Positions 1-9,070 are shown, numbered from the stretch's first letter. The stretch is DNA of 52,288 nt from Synechococcales cyanobacterium CRU_2_2 (GCA_012034805.1 JAAUOP010000020.1:1-52288), one strand, 5' to 3'. Notes: generated by a model from the letters alone, not told the origin. Program-made: numbers and translations.

Positions 1-2379
1 GCGATCGCCACCCCCATCCCCCCGCCCCCCCAAATACCCCAGGACATAGGACATCGGCACCATCGTCTGATGCAGCGTGTACTCCGTCACAGGCGGGAAT
101 AGATACACATCCATATAGGACTCCAGCGTCGGCCAATCATAGACCTGCGGAAAAACCTGGTCATTAATCAGCTCCAGGAACCAGTAGCCCCTCAAATTCG
201 ACAAATCATTCGGCCCATAGAGCGTAATCCCCGGAGGAGCCTCTCGACCCAGAGCACGTTCGTTCAATACCAGCGGACTCTTCGGGCTCCGCGTTCCCAA
301 GCCTGTTGTGTAGGTCATATTGTCAGGATTGGCCCCGACTGCGACCTGAGTTCCCAATAGACTGTAGGTGAGGAAATTCTGATTGCCCGTCAGATAGTGC
401 GCCCGCAACATCGTTTCCACCCGAGGTGCCCCCAAACCACCGCCCCAGACCACCGAGACAAAGGCATTGTCCTGAGTCCAGTTAAAGCTGCCGTATTGCG
501 AGAAAATCGCCGAATAGGAGGCCTCCACCACGGTCGCATCCAGGGCATTTTGCTTGACTTGTTGATCTTGGCCATCAAATGTCATGCGGGCGTACAAGAA
601 AGCTGCCTCGCGTTGGCTATGACTTTCGTACAGCTCCAGTGGTGCACCGGCTTGAGTAAAGGCCGTGGTCTGCAAAAACAGATCATGCCACTGGGTCACC
701 CCCGTGAGCCGGTAGAGCCAGAGCGCCGCCAAATTGCGGGCATCGTTGGTGTCACTGGCGTAGCTGAGCAAATTGGTCGTCGCCAAATCTCGCTCTCCGT
801 AGCTCATGGCCCGCAGGGCACTCTCTTCATAGACCTGGGCGAGGGCTGCATCGCGATCCTTGAGGGCGTAGGCCGCCTGGGCCGCCGTGGCCACATACAA
901 ATAGCTAGACCACACGTCCGGCGCATAGGCAAAGACTTCTAACGACTCCTGCCAGCTCGCTTCCCCCGTTTTGGGGTGATTGGCAGACTCAATGCCCCCC
1001 GGAATGCCACCATCGACCTTTTGGAGTCGCCGGAAGAGGTCTAGGCCCCAGAGGGCCTCATCGAGCACATCCGGCAATTTATTGCTCGATTCTGGAAGGT
1101 TGAGATTGACCCAGTTGTAGCGATCGGGAAACAGTTCCAGCAGCTCTAGAAACGACCGACTTGACTCCAGGTGATAGATCCGGCGATCCCAATCCCCCGC
1201 ATCATAATAGCCACCCCAAGCATTGGGGAGAACCTCGTCGGTGCGGCCCGCCACCAGTTGCGTGAAAATGTCTTCGCTGCTAAACCCCACATTGCTCTCC
1301 ACATTCAGCAACGTGGTGGTGCTTTGGTAGACCACAACTCCACCATCATCGGGATGAAAGGCCCTTGGACGCTCAACATGGGTATAGGGTTGCTCTAGGG
1401 CAATGCCGCTGCGCTGGTGATAGAAGCCCCGTGCCGAGATTTGGAAGGCATCGTCCCAGACCGAGTCGCCAATGCGGAAGGGCAACGAGCAGCCCACGCC
1501 CTCGACGCAAACGCGATATTCTCCGGACCGGTTAAAGTCGGTAAAGTCCAAAACATAGGAGTCAGTTTGGCTAAAGTTTGACCCCTTGGTGGGTTCCACT
1601 TCCTGACCAGACTTGGCAAAAGCACTCGCCCCCTCATAGACCCGCTCCCCCGTTTTGGTGTCCGTGAGCCAAAATTTCAGGCCTGACTCGTAGGCCAGTC
1701 CCCCACCTTTGCCCATCCAGGTGGAGAGATAGGCAAGCTTAATGGGATCATCGGGACGAAACCCAACTTGGTTGACATGCACCGCTTCACTGGTGCTTTG
1801 CTCCGGATCAAAGCGAAAATTTAGGGCGGGCAAAAAGCCATTGCTAAAGTTCACCTCATAGGTTTGCCCAGCGGAGAAAGACTGTTTCAAATCAAGATAA
1901 ACTGTATGAGCAAGGGGATAGTCGCTGACTTGCAAGATACTGGTTTGGGCTCTGTCGATGGGCTTACTTTTGCGAAAAACGGCTTCGGGGTTCACTGCTA
2001 CAGAAAACAGGGGATCGGAGCTTGAACGAATGGAATAGCTCAATGGACTGTCTGCGAGCAGTGGGTCAAAGGATTCTCCGGCATAGCGATCGAGAGTCCG
2101 CAAAATACCTTGATCCTTGCCGACTAAGTAGCCCAAATCTTGACCACCCCGAACCACCCAGGTGTCGAGGCCATTGGTTTGAACTTCATCAGACGCCTCT
2201 GCTACATAGGGAATTTGGGTTCCGTAGACAACGCTACCGGTTTCGATGCGCAGGGCAAGAACATCGGGCCGCACCAGGTAACTTTGGGTGACGGTCAGAC
2301 CAGTCACTGGAGCGCGTACGGCCTCATCGGATAAATTGAGTGAAGACAAATTGAGTGCACTAGAATCTAGGATGGGCAT
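1..2379 (-). CDS. Glycoside hydrolase family 9 (cellulase-type) protein, 3' end cut by window edge
   Basis: The frame is open from an ATG at 2379 to the left edge (793 codons, no stop seen). Residues 1-195 form an unrecognised N-terminal region. Residues about 199-305 are a CelD_N-type immunoglobulin-like domain opening with VHVNQVGFRPDDP. The GH9 catalytic barrel follows, with the DAGD motif at 393-396 supplying the base and nucleophile aspartates. The C-terminal motif TEYTL places the likely acid glutamate near residue 766. The family hydrolyses beta-1,4-glucans by inversion. No signal peptide is visible at this ATG. An in-frame GTG 36 nt upstream, preceded by a G-rich stretch, is an alternative start that also lacks one. 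The barrel looks almost complete at the edge, so little beyond a short tail should be missing. The fold assignment is firm; the substrate is inferred. Confidence 0.88.
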   Translation of the reverse strand, partial: MPILDSSALNLSSLNLSDEAVRAPVTGLTVTQSYLVRPDVLALRIETGSVVYGTQIPYVAEASDEVQTNGLDTWVVRGGQDLGYLVGKDQGILRTLDRYAGESFDPLLADSPLSYSIRSSSDPLFSVAVNPEAVFRKSKPIDRAQTSILQVSDYPLAHTVYLDLKQSFSAGQTYEVNFSNGFLPALNFRFDPEQSTSEAVHVNQVGFRPDDPIKLAYLSTWMGKGGGLAYESGLKFWLTDTKTGERVYEGASAFAKSGQEVEPTKGSNFSQTDSYVLDFTDFNRSGEYRVCVEGVGCSLPFRIGDSVWDDAFQISARGFYHQRSGIALEQPYTHVERPRAFHPDDGGVVVYQSTTTLLNVESNVGFSSEDIFTQLVAGRTDEVLPNAWGGYYDAGDWDRRIYHLESSRSFLELLELFPDRYNWVNLNLPESSNKLPDVLDEALWGLDLFRRLQKVDGGIPGGIESANHPKTGEASWQESLEVFAYAPDVWSSYLYVATAAQAAYALKDRDAALAQVYEESALRAMSYGERDLATTNLLSYASDTNDARNLAALWLYRLTGVTQWHDLFLQTTAFTQAGAPLELYESHSQREAAFLYARMTFDGQDQQVKQNALDATVVEASYSAIFSQYGSFNWTQDNAFVSVVWGGGLGAPRVETMLRAHYLTGNQNFLTYSLLGTQVAVGANPDNMTYTTGLGTRSPKSPLVLNERALGREAPPGITLYGPNDLSNLRGYWFLELINDQVFPQVYDWPTLESYMDVYLFPPVTEYTLHQTMVPMSYVLGYLGGRGDGGGDR

Positions 2380-3088
2380 GAACACTGATTCTCTGAGAAT
2401 GAAAGGAATGCAGCTCACTCACCCCCAACTCCTTACATTCAAAAGAAGAGAAGCAAATCCATTTCAAAGTTCTTCTTTTGCTTTGGGAGTGGGCTCTTTG
2501 AGAGTGGACTTTATTGAGTCAGGTTTGAATTGACGTAATTCAACCTTAATCATGACGTCAGCGATTGAAATATTCCGTCGCAAATCTTTTCTTGTGACAC
2601 CATGGCAGACAAATTTCTAAGCTATTCTTGGCTTAATTCAGGTCAACACGCTGACTTAACCTTAAATCTAACGAGAATTCTCTCTAGTTGTCAAATCAAG
2701 CTTTGACCAAGAAAAGACCTAAACAGCCCATAATCATTCGTCTAATCATTCGTATTAAGTCAAAAATTTCCAGCCAAAAACTTTAGACCAAAGACTTTAG
2801 CACTATTGACGTTGGGCAGCTTACATTCACAGCTCCGATGAAGTAGGCTACGATTATTTCAAAGACGATATTAAAGTACAAGCTAATTTTGTCTATGAAG
2901 TAACCATTTTGTGCGTCCATATCGTCGTCCAGAGTGGCGACGCAAAAATCCCCCGAACAACCGAAGACAAGTCAAAAGCAAGGACTTTTATTCATCAGGT
3001 TCATGATTTAAGCTTTGTCCTCAATTTTCGTTTTTTGATATCAAAGAATTAAGAATAAAGAATTAAAAATTAGGACTTATTTTATTCA
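2380..3088. other. AT-rich intergenic stretch without a recognisable gene
   Basis: About 700 bases of lower GC than the flanks separate the GH9 gene from the MITE-like element. Stops are frequent in all frames and no protein family is recognisable. It presumably holds the GH9 promoter, but I see no clear box or operator. Short A/T runs and the repeated text AAAGAATTAAGAATAAAGAATTA-like near 3046-3070 are the only structure noticed. Confidence 0.5.
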
Positions 3089-3330
3089 GCTATGCCTTAC
3101 CCATAAGTCCTGGGATGCTCTCCAGCAAAGGAATTCAGCCACAGCGACTTCGCAGTATCATCCCTATTTTTCCTCCAGGGGCGACTAGCTGGGATCCCCT
3201 AGAAGCGCAACCCTTATTCTTCCGTTCGGAGGTTTGCAAGAAGAGGGTGTTGATGAGAAAAAGAACGTTTGCTCTTTCCGCAAAACCCTTTCTGTGTCTG
3301 CATTTTAACCACTTGTGGGTAAGGCATAGC
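3089..3330. mobile_element. MITE-like element, 242 bp with 20-bp terminal inverted repeats
   Basis: The left end GCTATGCCTTACCCATAAGT (3089-3108) and the right end ACTTGTGGGTAAGGCATAGC (3311-3330) are inverted copies with 19 of 20 positions matching. The interior has no transposase, only a short open frame that runs on into the neighbouring gene remnant. The right end abuts the Uma2-nuclease remnant directly. If the element is a Tc1/mariner (IS630)-type derivative, the TA two bases inside each end would be the duplicated target; this is inference. No second copy was noticed in the window. Confidence 0.6.
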
Positions 3331-3609
3331 ATCAAACATGAATACGTGAACGGCCAGATTTGTGCGATGGCCGGGACGAGTGATAGCCACGCGATCATTG
3401 TCGCGAATTTAGTCAGTCAAGATCGGCTCCAGGTGGAGGTCTTCCAGCGCAACGAGGTAGGGCGATGGGAGCTCTATGAGGTGGCTGATGCGGGGATTTG
3501 GGAATTGGCCAGCATTGGGTTTCAGGCGGAGTTAGCGGCGCTGTGTGAGGATGTGGTGTTTGAGCCGATCGCAGAAACCGACTCCGAGACTGACTCGATC
3601 TCTTCTTGA
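3331..3609 (+). pseudogene. Uma2 family (DUF820) endonuclease remnant
   Basis: Translation gives IKHEYVNGQICAMAGTSDSH, the classic N-terminal Uma2 signature, then jumps after about 30 residues to the C-terminal Uma2 segment beginning VSQDRLQVEVFQRNEVGRW. It ends at a TGA at 3607-3609. The central PD-(D/E)XK-like core, roughly 100 residues in normal family members, is missing, and the first 30 or so residues are replaced by the MITE-like element. The frame can be read from a start at 3115 inside that element, but such a product would lack the catalytic core. It is best read as a dead copy with an internal deletion plus an insertion. Confidence 0.75.
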
Positions 3610-3976
3610 CATTGCTGTGCCTCACTGACCCCCAAACCGTTGTAGAAGTTGTGGGGCCAGTAGATGGTCTGGTTCCCTTGATCAAGGGTTTGTGGGAATG
3701 CTTGTCGAGCTGCTGGATGCCGCTGTTATAGCTGTATTCATCTTGATAAAGGGTGAGGGTCTGAGTCATGAATTGAGTTGTGAACAGGTTTTGGGGACTT
3801 GTGTTGGCCTGCAAGCTGCCCTGCCCCGAACGAACCGGGCATTGGCTGACCCAGACTCTCCCTGCGGGAGCCTAAGGAAGTCAACAATTTTTTTCCGTCA
3901 CCCCAGATACCAGATGCTGGGTACCCGTTATCCCCAGTCATCGGCGATCGCCTGCCGAGACGCCATGATAGGGCCC
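3610..3976. other. Intergenic stretch downstream of the phosphoketolase-like gene
   Basis: No gene is supported here. A minus-strand frame beginning MTQTLTLYQDEYSYNSG at about 3766 looks protein-like for some 50 residues but has no Shine-Dalgarno sequence, no recognised family, and continues antisense into the Uma2 remnant. A small hairpin, CTCCC-TGC-GGGAG (about 3858-3870), is followed by a T run some 18 nt later, too far away for a standard terminator. Confidence 0.4.
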
Positions 3977-6208
3977 CTAACTCAAGAGCGCCTTGGCCCG
4001 AGCGACCAAAGCCTCTGCTGTCAGGCCATTGAAGGCAAACAGTTGCGCGGCACTGGCTGTTGTTTCGCCGCGTTTCCAGGCGAAGGTATCCCGAGGCTGG
4101 GTGCTGCGCAGCATCACGGGTTCCAGCATGGCGCTGGAGCCGCCGGTCACACCGATCAGTGCATCGCCGGCAAACAGGCTGGTGAACTCAGCGTCAGACA
4201 AAAAGCCGTCGTCAGCGGCCTGGGTACAGGTTTCCCAGGCGACATCGCTGGGGCGGTACAGCCGACGCGGATTGACCACTGCAACAATTTTGCAGCCCAT
4301 GCCCGCTTCGGCTAGGGTGCGGGCTGCCTCGAGCACGGGCAGCAGCATCATGTCACCAATCACCGCGAAGACGACGGTCTGGTCGCCAGGGGTGGACTGG
4401 AGGGCGATCGCCCCCTTCTCCAACGCCTCCCGGTTCTGGGCAAAGGTGGTGCGAATCGGCAGCGGCGACTTGCTGGCCGTAATCGTAATGCCCTTGTTAC
4501 GGGTGTTCAGCGCCCAGTCGTAGCACACCTGAATGCCATTGGCATCCACCGGGAATAGGGCAAAGACATTGCCGTTGCGCAGCATCGCCGCGAAGTAATT
4601 CTCGACTTCTGGACGTTGGTGAGTCCAGCCATTGCGGCCCTGCTCCAGCGCCCCTGCCGTGAACAAACAAATCGTCGAAGGGGTGAGGCGGCGCAGCTCG
4701 GCCATGGCCTGGGTCACGGTTTGCCAAATGGGCAAGCCGTTGATCGCAAATGATTCGTAGGAACACCACAAGGTGCGCCCCCCCAGCAACGCCTGGGCTG
4801 CTGCCATCCCGGCGCAAGCATCTTCGCTCAGGGGCTCATAGACCTGTCCACCCGGTTCCTGGAAGTAGGTCGCATCGACGGTGGGGTGGACGATTTTGAG
4901 CACTTGGTTAATGTTGTTAATGCCGGAGGCGGCGTTGCCGTCGGCATTGGTTACGACAAAAGTGGGATCCTGTTGGCCAACATAACCGACCAACGCACCC
5001 ATGGCCGTTGTGGCCACTTGCATTGGGTCAGGGCCCACCGGAAATTCTTGCAGAGGCAACTGGCCCAAGTCGGCTAGCGGCAATTCTGACTCGGTGACGG
5101 CAATCTGGGAGGCGGGGCCACCTCCGGCGCGGGCAAAATTGGTTCGGACAAGCTCCCAGGCGGCAGGGGTGAGCGATCGCGCCTTCAGCGCCTCCACGAT
5201 ATAGTCCTTCTCCAAACCATCGCCGGGGTACAAGTTGTGAGACTGAGCTCCGCGCTTGTGAACACCTGCGCCCTTGAGCTGTTTGACAATCAGCACTGTC
5301 AATTTGCCGCTCAGGGCAGATTTTGCCGCTTGGTCTACGGCTTCTAGCACCGCCTGGGTAAACACCAGCCGCTGCGATCGCGAAAAAGCCGTGCTATCGA
5401 CATAGTCGCCCGTTTGGCCAGCGTCATCGTAGTCCTTGGCATCGAGCAAAATCACCTGCTCAAAGCCATTGCCCTCCCAGTAGGCCACCATGGCCGCATT
5501 GCTCTTCGTGGAAACCATGCTGTGGTGTTCCTGAGAAAATCCGTTCCAAACTAGAATCGGGAGGAAGTTGGTGGCCTGGGGATAGGCCGTGTGGAAATGG
5601 CCCATGCTGCTCATGATGTAGGGTTCGCCCAGGCCGCCGTCGCCGATGGTGACGGGAAACAAGGTGTCGGGGTGCAGCTTTGCCCCGGCCATGGCAAAGT
5701 GCTGGCCTTGGCCCAAGGGTCCTGCCGGACTGAGCAGGCCCGGAATTTGGCCCGACAGATGACCGAGTAAGCCGTGGGTTTCGCGAAAGCGATCGCACAT
5801 TGCCCCCACCGTCCGAATCCCCATCGCCTCCAGGGAGCTGTCCAAAAACACGGTGCTATAAAAACCAGGGGCATGGTGACCCACTTCCGTAATCAGATTT
5901 TTGTAACCCAGCATGACCAGGGCGGCGATCGCGTCGGCAATGCTGGCAAATCCGCCCGGATGCCCTGATTCCTTGCTGGCGGTCACCTGCAGCGTCAGAT
6001 AACGCAGGGCGTCGGCGGCCAAGAGGGTCTGGTAGACGGCGGCGGGATCCGAGGGCGAGGCGATCGCAGATTGACCGGGGGCGATCGCCGCGCTCTGGCC
6101 CGACTGAGTCCATTCTGCCTCCAGCTCAGCGGCCCCCGTTCCAAAGTGTTGGATACCCGCGCAAAAGTCAGGCATAGAAGCAGAGGGGGGGGTAATTGCA
6201 GTTGTCAT
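3977..6208 (-). CDS. Phosphoketolase/transketolase-superfamily ThDP enzyme
   Basis: This is a 743-residue cytosolic thiamine-diphosphate enzyme. Motifs are mixed. The N-terminal half carries transketolase-like HPGG (83-86), GHH (110-112), GPLGQG (163-168) and the cofactor-binding GDGGLGEP (189-196). The middle domain has phosphoketolase-like YEPLSEDACAGM, supplying the catalytic glutamate, and SYESFAING. The C-terminal third follows XFP order (NGWTHQRPEVENYF, then PVDANG). Known phosphoketolases split xylulose-5-P or fructose-6-P to acetyl-P, but this sequence lacks the standard GHGGP-type loop, so the substrate is uncertain. The ATG at 6208 is preferred because AAGGA lies 8 nt upstream; a TTG at 6235 is less likely. 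It follows the DUF1537 kinase gene by 97 nt on the same strand, so co-transcription is likely. Confidence 0.82.
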   Translation of the reverse strand: MTTAITPPSASMPDFCAGIQHFGTGAAELEAEWTQSGQSAAIAPGQSAIASPSDPAAVYQTLLAADALRYLTLQVTASKESGHPGGFASIADAIAALVMLGYKNLITEVGHHAPGFYSTVFLDSSLEAMGIRTVGAMCDRFRETHGLLGHLSGQIPGLLSPAGPLGQGQHFAMAGAKLHPDTLFPVTIGDGGLGEPYIMSSMGHFHTAYPQATNFLPILVWNGFSQEHHSMVSTKSNAAMVAYWEGNGFEQVILLDAKDYDDAGQTGDYVDSTAFSRSQRLVFTQAVLEAVDQAAKSALSGKLTVLIVKQLKGAGVHKRGAQSHNLYPGDGLEKDYIVEALKARSLTPAAWELVRTNFARAGGGPASQIAVTESELPLADLGQLPLQEFPVGPDPMQVATTAMGALVGYVGQQDPTFVVTNADGNAASGINNINQVLKIVHPTVDATYFQEPGGQVYEPLSEDACAGMAAAQALLGGRTLWCSYESFAINGLPIWQTVTQAMAELRRLTPSTICLFTAGALEQGRNGWTHQRPEVENYFAAMLRNGNVFALFPVDANGIQVCYDWALNTRNKGITITASKSPLPIRTTFAQNREALEKGAIALQSTPGDQTVVFAVIGDMMLLPVLEAARTLAEAGMGCKIVAVVNPRRLYRPSDVAWETCTQAADDGFLSDAEFTSLFAGDALIGVTGGSSAMLEPVMLRSTQPRDTFAWKRGETTASAAQLFAFNGLTAEALVARAKALLS

Positions 6209-6305
6209 AGAAAATGTCCTTGAATATCCCCTCAATTAAAGCCCCCGATGGCCCAAATTCAAAGCGGGCAAATTCAAAGTGGACGCAGACGACGATAGGC
6301 CAAGG

Positions 6306-7709
6306 CTACCCCCTGGGCGTCGCCACGTTACCTGGAAACAGCACCACAGGCAGATGGGGAAATTGCGGGTGGGTCGCTTCTGCTTTAACCACCGAAACCC
6401 CTGGAATAATCTGGCCCAATAACCGTGCCTGGGTCAGCGCCAGCCCCTGACTCAGGGTGTCGTTGGAGGTAATGCCCCCTTTGCTGATCAAGAAGCCAAT
6501 GTCTGGGGGGAGGTGATCAACGATCGCCATCAGCAAGGCTGAGACCGCAACGCCAAAAGCCAACCGGGCCTCGGTGGTGGCAAACGCCAGCTCCTGCCGA
6601 CTTGTGTAGACAACCGGAGTTTGGCCTTGGTCGTAAACCTGTTGTACCTGAGCCGAAATTTGCTGGCGCAGCACCTCAAACCCCGATGCAGCCCCCGAGT
6701 CCCCCCGATCAGACTCCTGATCAAACCCCAGATCAAACCCCAGATCAAAGCTCTCCCGCAACTGAGCCACGTCCACCTCAATTCCGGTCACATCAGAGAG
6801 CTTGAGCAACTCACTCAGTTGCTGGGTTGTTTTGTGCACATGCGACCCGACCAGCACAACGCCCGGATAATCCCCCCGCTTCCCGCCAGATAGCGCCTTT
6901 GCAGACATGGCTTCAGGCGGTACCGGCTGGGGCGGCAGCTGCGCCAAGGACGTGAGTAAACTCGCGGCGCTGCGGAACAAAAATCGTTTACCTCCAGCAG
7001 CGGCAGCCAGCGCCGCCTGGGAAAATTGGTCTAAATCAGTCTGGATCTCCGCGTCTACTGCGACGCAAGTGTCATGGCTTAACCCCATCAGTAGCGACAC
7101 CAACGGCGTTTTGCCCTTGCCCTCTGCATCAGTCCCCCTGAGGTCAGCCCCCCTGAGGTCAGCCAGGGTCAAACGGCAGACTTGGTTGGCAGCAATACGG
7201 CCTTGGGTCTTCTCGGCGACGTAATCGGGCAAATAACTATGATGGTAGCCAAAGGCTGAATCTCGGGCAAACTCGGTCTCGTGCACCGGAATGCGCTGAC
7301 CGTCTGTGTCGATGTAATGGGTACTGTCGATCGTGACCCGCCCTGCGGCAAAGAAGGCCGGTACCATAAAGTGGGCATCAAAGGGGCCGAGTTCAGCAGC
7401 GATCGCATCCGTTTCCACCGGATAATGGCCCCGCAACGTCGAATCGGAACGACTCACCACCAAAAAAGTCTCGGTTTGGGTGGCGGCGATCGCCTGTTTG
7501 AGATTGCGGCAAACCTCCCGAGTGACCCGCTCCGCCTCCACTGCAGGCAACGCTCGCGTGTTGGTGAGCACGAAGAAAATGGGTGATGCATCCTGGAGTC
7601 CTCGCTGAAGCGTCTCCACATCCCACTTCAGCAGGAGTAAGCAACTGTGGACGGTCTGGGAACCGGTGGGATCATCGTCGAGCACGATAATTTTGGGGCG
7701 ATCGCTCAT
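6306..7709 (-). CDS. Four-carbon acid sugar kinase family protein (DUF1537, OtnK/DtnK-like)
   Basis: 467 residues. The N-terminus IIVLDDDPTGSQTVH is the signature of the DUF1537 N-domain (acid-sugar binding). SRSDSTLRGHYP follows near residue 110, and the C-terminal nucleotide-binding domain carries SKGGITSNDTLSQGL near 425. Characterised members phosphorylate 3-keto-tetronates in catabolism of four-carbon acid sugars. An AGGA Shine-Dalgarno sits just upstream of the ATG. Two in-frame tandem repeats lie in the coding sequence: a 15-bp unit at 7135-7164 (LRGAD twice) and a 12-bp unit at 6719-6750 (GFDL repeated). The usual partners (PdxA2, aldolase OtnC) are absent; the neighbour is instead the phosphoketolase-like enzyme. 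Confidence 0.85.
   Translation of the reverse strand: MSDRPKIIVLDDDPTGSQTVHSCLLLLKWDVETLQRGLQDASPIFFVLTNTRALPAVEAERVTREVCRNLKQAIAATQTETFLVVSRSDSTLRGHYPVETDAIAAELGPFDAHFMVPAFFAAGRVTIDSTHYIDTDGQRIPVHETEFARDSAFGYHHSYLPDYVAEKTQGRIAANQVCRLTLADLRGADLRGTDAEGKGKTPLVSLLMGLSHDTCVAVDAEIQTDLDQFSQAALAAAAGGKRFLFRSAASLLTSLAQLPPQPVPPEAMSAKALSGGKRGDYPGVVLVGSHVHKTTQQLSELLKLSDVTGIEVDVAQLRESFDLGFDLGFDQESDRGDSGAASGFEVLRQQISAQVQQVYDQGQTPVVYTSRQELAFATTEARLAFGVAVSALLMAIVDHLPPDIGFLISKGGITSNDTLSQGLALTQARLLGQIIPGVSVVKAEATHPQFPHLPVVLFPGNVATPRG
6719..6750. repeat. 12-bp tandem repeat inside the DUF1537 kinase gene
   Basis: GATCAAACCCCA occurs in 2.6 copies, encoding GFDLGFDLGFDQ on the minus strand in a non-conserved linker. 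The period keeps the frame. Confidence 0.85.
7135..7164. repeat. 15-bp tandem duplication inside the DUF1537 kinase gene
   Basis: CCCCTGAGGTCAGCC occurs twice head to tail, encoding LRGAD twice on the minus strand. The period keeps the frame. Confidence 0.85.
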
Positions 7710-7838
7710 GGCTGTTTCCTACCAAAAAATTGGGGTTAGAGCCTCCCCTTTCTAGAGAGACTTTCAAATATCTTTTGCAGATCTCTCGCCCATCCTATGA
7801 CGGGCATATTAGCATAGGATGCATAGGAAGAAACACAA

Positions 7839-8974
7839 ATGCTTGTTCTTGAATTCAAAGCTTACGGCAAAACTGAACAGCTCAAAGCGATCGATGAAGC
7901 GATTAGAATTTGTCAATTCATTCGCAATAAATCGATCCGTCTTTGGATGGACGGTGGTGTCAAGTCTTGGCTTGACCTTTCTAAGTACTGCGCTATCTGG
8001 GCTAAGGAGTTTGACTTTGCAAATAAGTTAGGCGCTATGGCAAGATAAGCTAGTGCTGAAAGAGCGTGGGCTAGCATTTCTCGCTTCTATGACAATTGCA
8101 AGAAAGGAGTGAAAGGCAAGAAGTTCGGGTATCCCAGCTTTCAGAAGAACTGTCGGTCTGTTGAGTACAAAACCGATTCCTGGAAGCTCTCAGAAGACCG
8201 GAAGGCCATTACCTTCACCGACAAATGTGGTATCGGCAAGCTCAAGCTGAAAGGAACTCGCGACCTTAGTGTCTATGGAGTTGAGCAGATCAAGCGAGTC
8301 CGATTAGTGAAAAGGGCTGACGGGTATTACGTCCAATTTTGTGTTCAAGCGGAGCGCTTAGGTGTGCTTTCTGGTACTGGTAAAACGATCGGATTGGATA
8401 TGGGCTTAAAAGAGTTTTACACCGACTCTAATGGTGTGACGATTGAGAATCCCCGCTTTCTGCGTAAAGGTGAAGCCCGCTTGAAGTTGGCTCAACGTTT
8501 AGTAAGTCGGAAAGTAAAGGGTTCTTCTAATCGTCAGAAAGCTAGGGTGGTTCTGGGTAAGCGATACCTCAAAATAAGTAGACAACGTAAAGACCACGCT
8601 GTAAAGCTAGCGCGGTGCGTAATCACATCAAACGATGTAGTGGTCTATGAAGACTTGAGAGTGTCCAACATGGTTAAGAACCACTGCCTAGCGAGATCAA
8701 TAAGCGATGCATCTTGGTATCAGTTCAGAGTGTTCTTAGAATACTTCGACAAAGTGTTTGGCCGGGTCACAATTGCAGTTAACCCAGCTTACACAAGCCA
8801 AGAATGCAGTAGTTGCGGGGCAATGGTCAAAAATCTCTATCAACCCGATCTCATATTTGCAAATGTGGCTGTGAGATGGATAGAGACCATAACGCCGCGA
8901 TCAACATCCTAAATCGCGGGATAAGTACAACGGGGCACGTTGGAACTTCGATCCTTGAGGTCGTAGACGCTTAG
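7839..8974 (+). pseudogene. tnpB: TnpB RNA-guided nuclease (OrfB), inactivated by a stop codon and a frameshift
   Basis: The corrected reading gives about 378 residues, the normal TnpB length. The RuvC-type nuclease elements are all recognisable: GLDMGLKEF (first Asp), VVYEDLRVSNM (Glu), the zinc-ribbon pair CSSCG and CKCGC, and MDRDHNAAIN (last Asp). Two lesions break it. A TAA at 8046-8048 stands where relatives have a glutamine in AR-Q-ASAERAW, a CAA-to-TAA change. An A run at 8829-8833 is one base short, throwing the zinc-ribbon half out of frame. The reading frame ends at TAG 8972. TnpB cuts DNA guided by an RNA copied from the element's right end; this copy cannot make a full enzyme unless suppressed. 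Confidence 0.88.
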
Positions 8975-9070
8975 GGAGATTGAACCTCTGGGTTAAGTGT
9001 CGCAAGGTTCTTAATCTAAGTTTAGTCGCTGAACTAAGAATCCTCACGCCTTCAGGCTGAGGAGTGTCAA
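8930..9070 (+). ncRNA. Putative omega-RNA (reRNA) scaffold at the TnpB element right end
   Basis: Known omega-RNAs start in the 3' part of tnpB and end at the right end of the element, with the guide just beyond. Here the region has two clear hairpins. One spans about 9009-9040 (TTCTTA...AGTTTAG-TCG-CTGAACT-AAGAA). The other is the terminal stem at 9041-9063. The bases after 9070 (TGATGTTTTCTACTGACATT) would be the guide. The start is not visible from sequence and is approximate. Confidence 0.5.

Larger units (their letters stand above)
7791..9070 (+). mobile_element. Decayed TnpB-only insertion sequence (IS200/IS605/IS607-type)
   Basis: The element contains only an accessory tnpB gene, with no TnpA transposase in the window, so it depends on a relative elsewhere. 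The left end carries a perfect 9-bp inverted repeat CATCCTATG...CATAGGATG (7791-7799 and 7813-7821). The right end carries a hairpin TCCTCAcGCCTTCAGGCTGAGGA (9041-9063) followed by GTGTCAA, the usual look of IS605-type right ends. Exact ends cannot be fixed without an empty-site comparison. Confidence 0.75.

Noticed and set aside
397..942. 181-residue plus-strand frame
   Set aside because: It lies antisense to the GH9 gene, which has clear catalytic motifs; the shadow has none.
3413..3814. Minus-strand frame starting MQANTSPQNLFTTQF
   Set aside because: Protein-like for about 50 residues but without ribosome-binding site or known family, and it continues antisense through the Uma2 remnant.
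3856..3890. Rho-independent terminator near the end of the phosphoketolase-like gene
   Set aside because: The stem is only 5 bp, the T run is far away, and it faces the plus strand where no gene ends.
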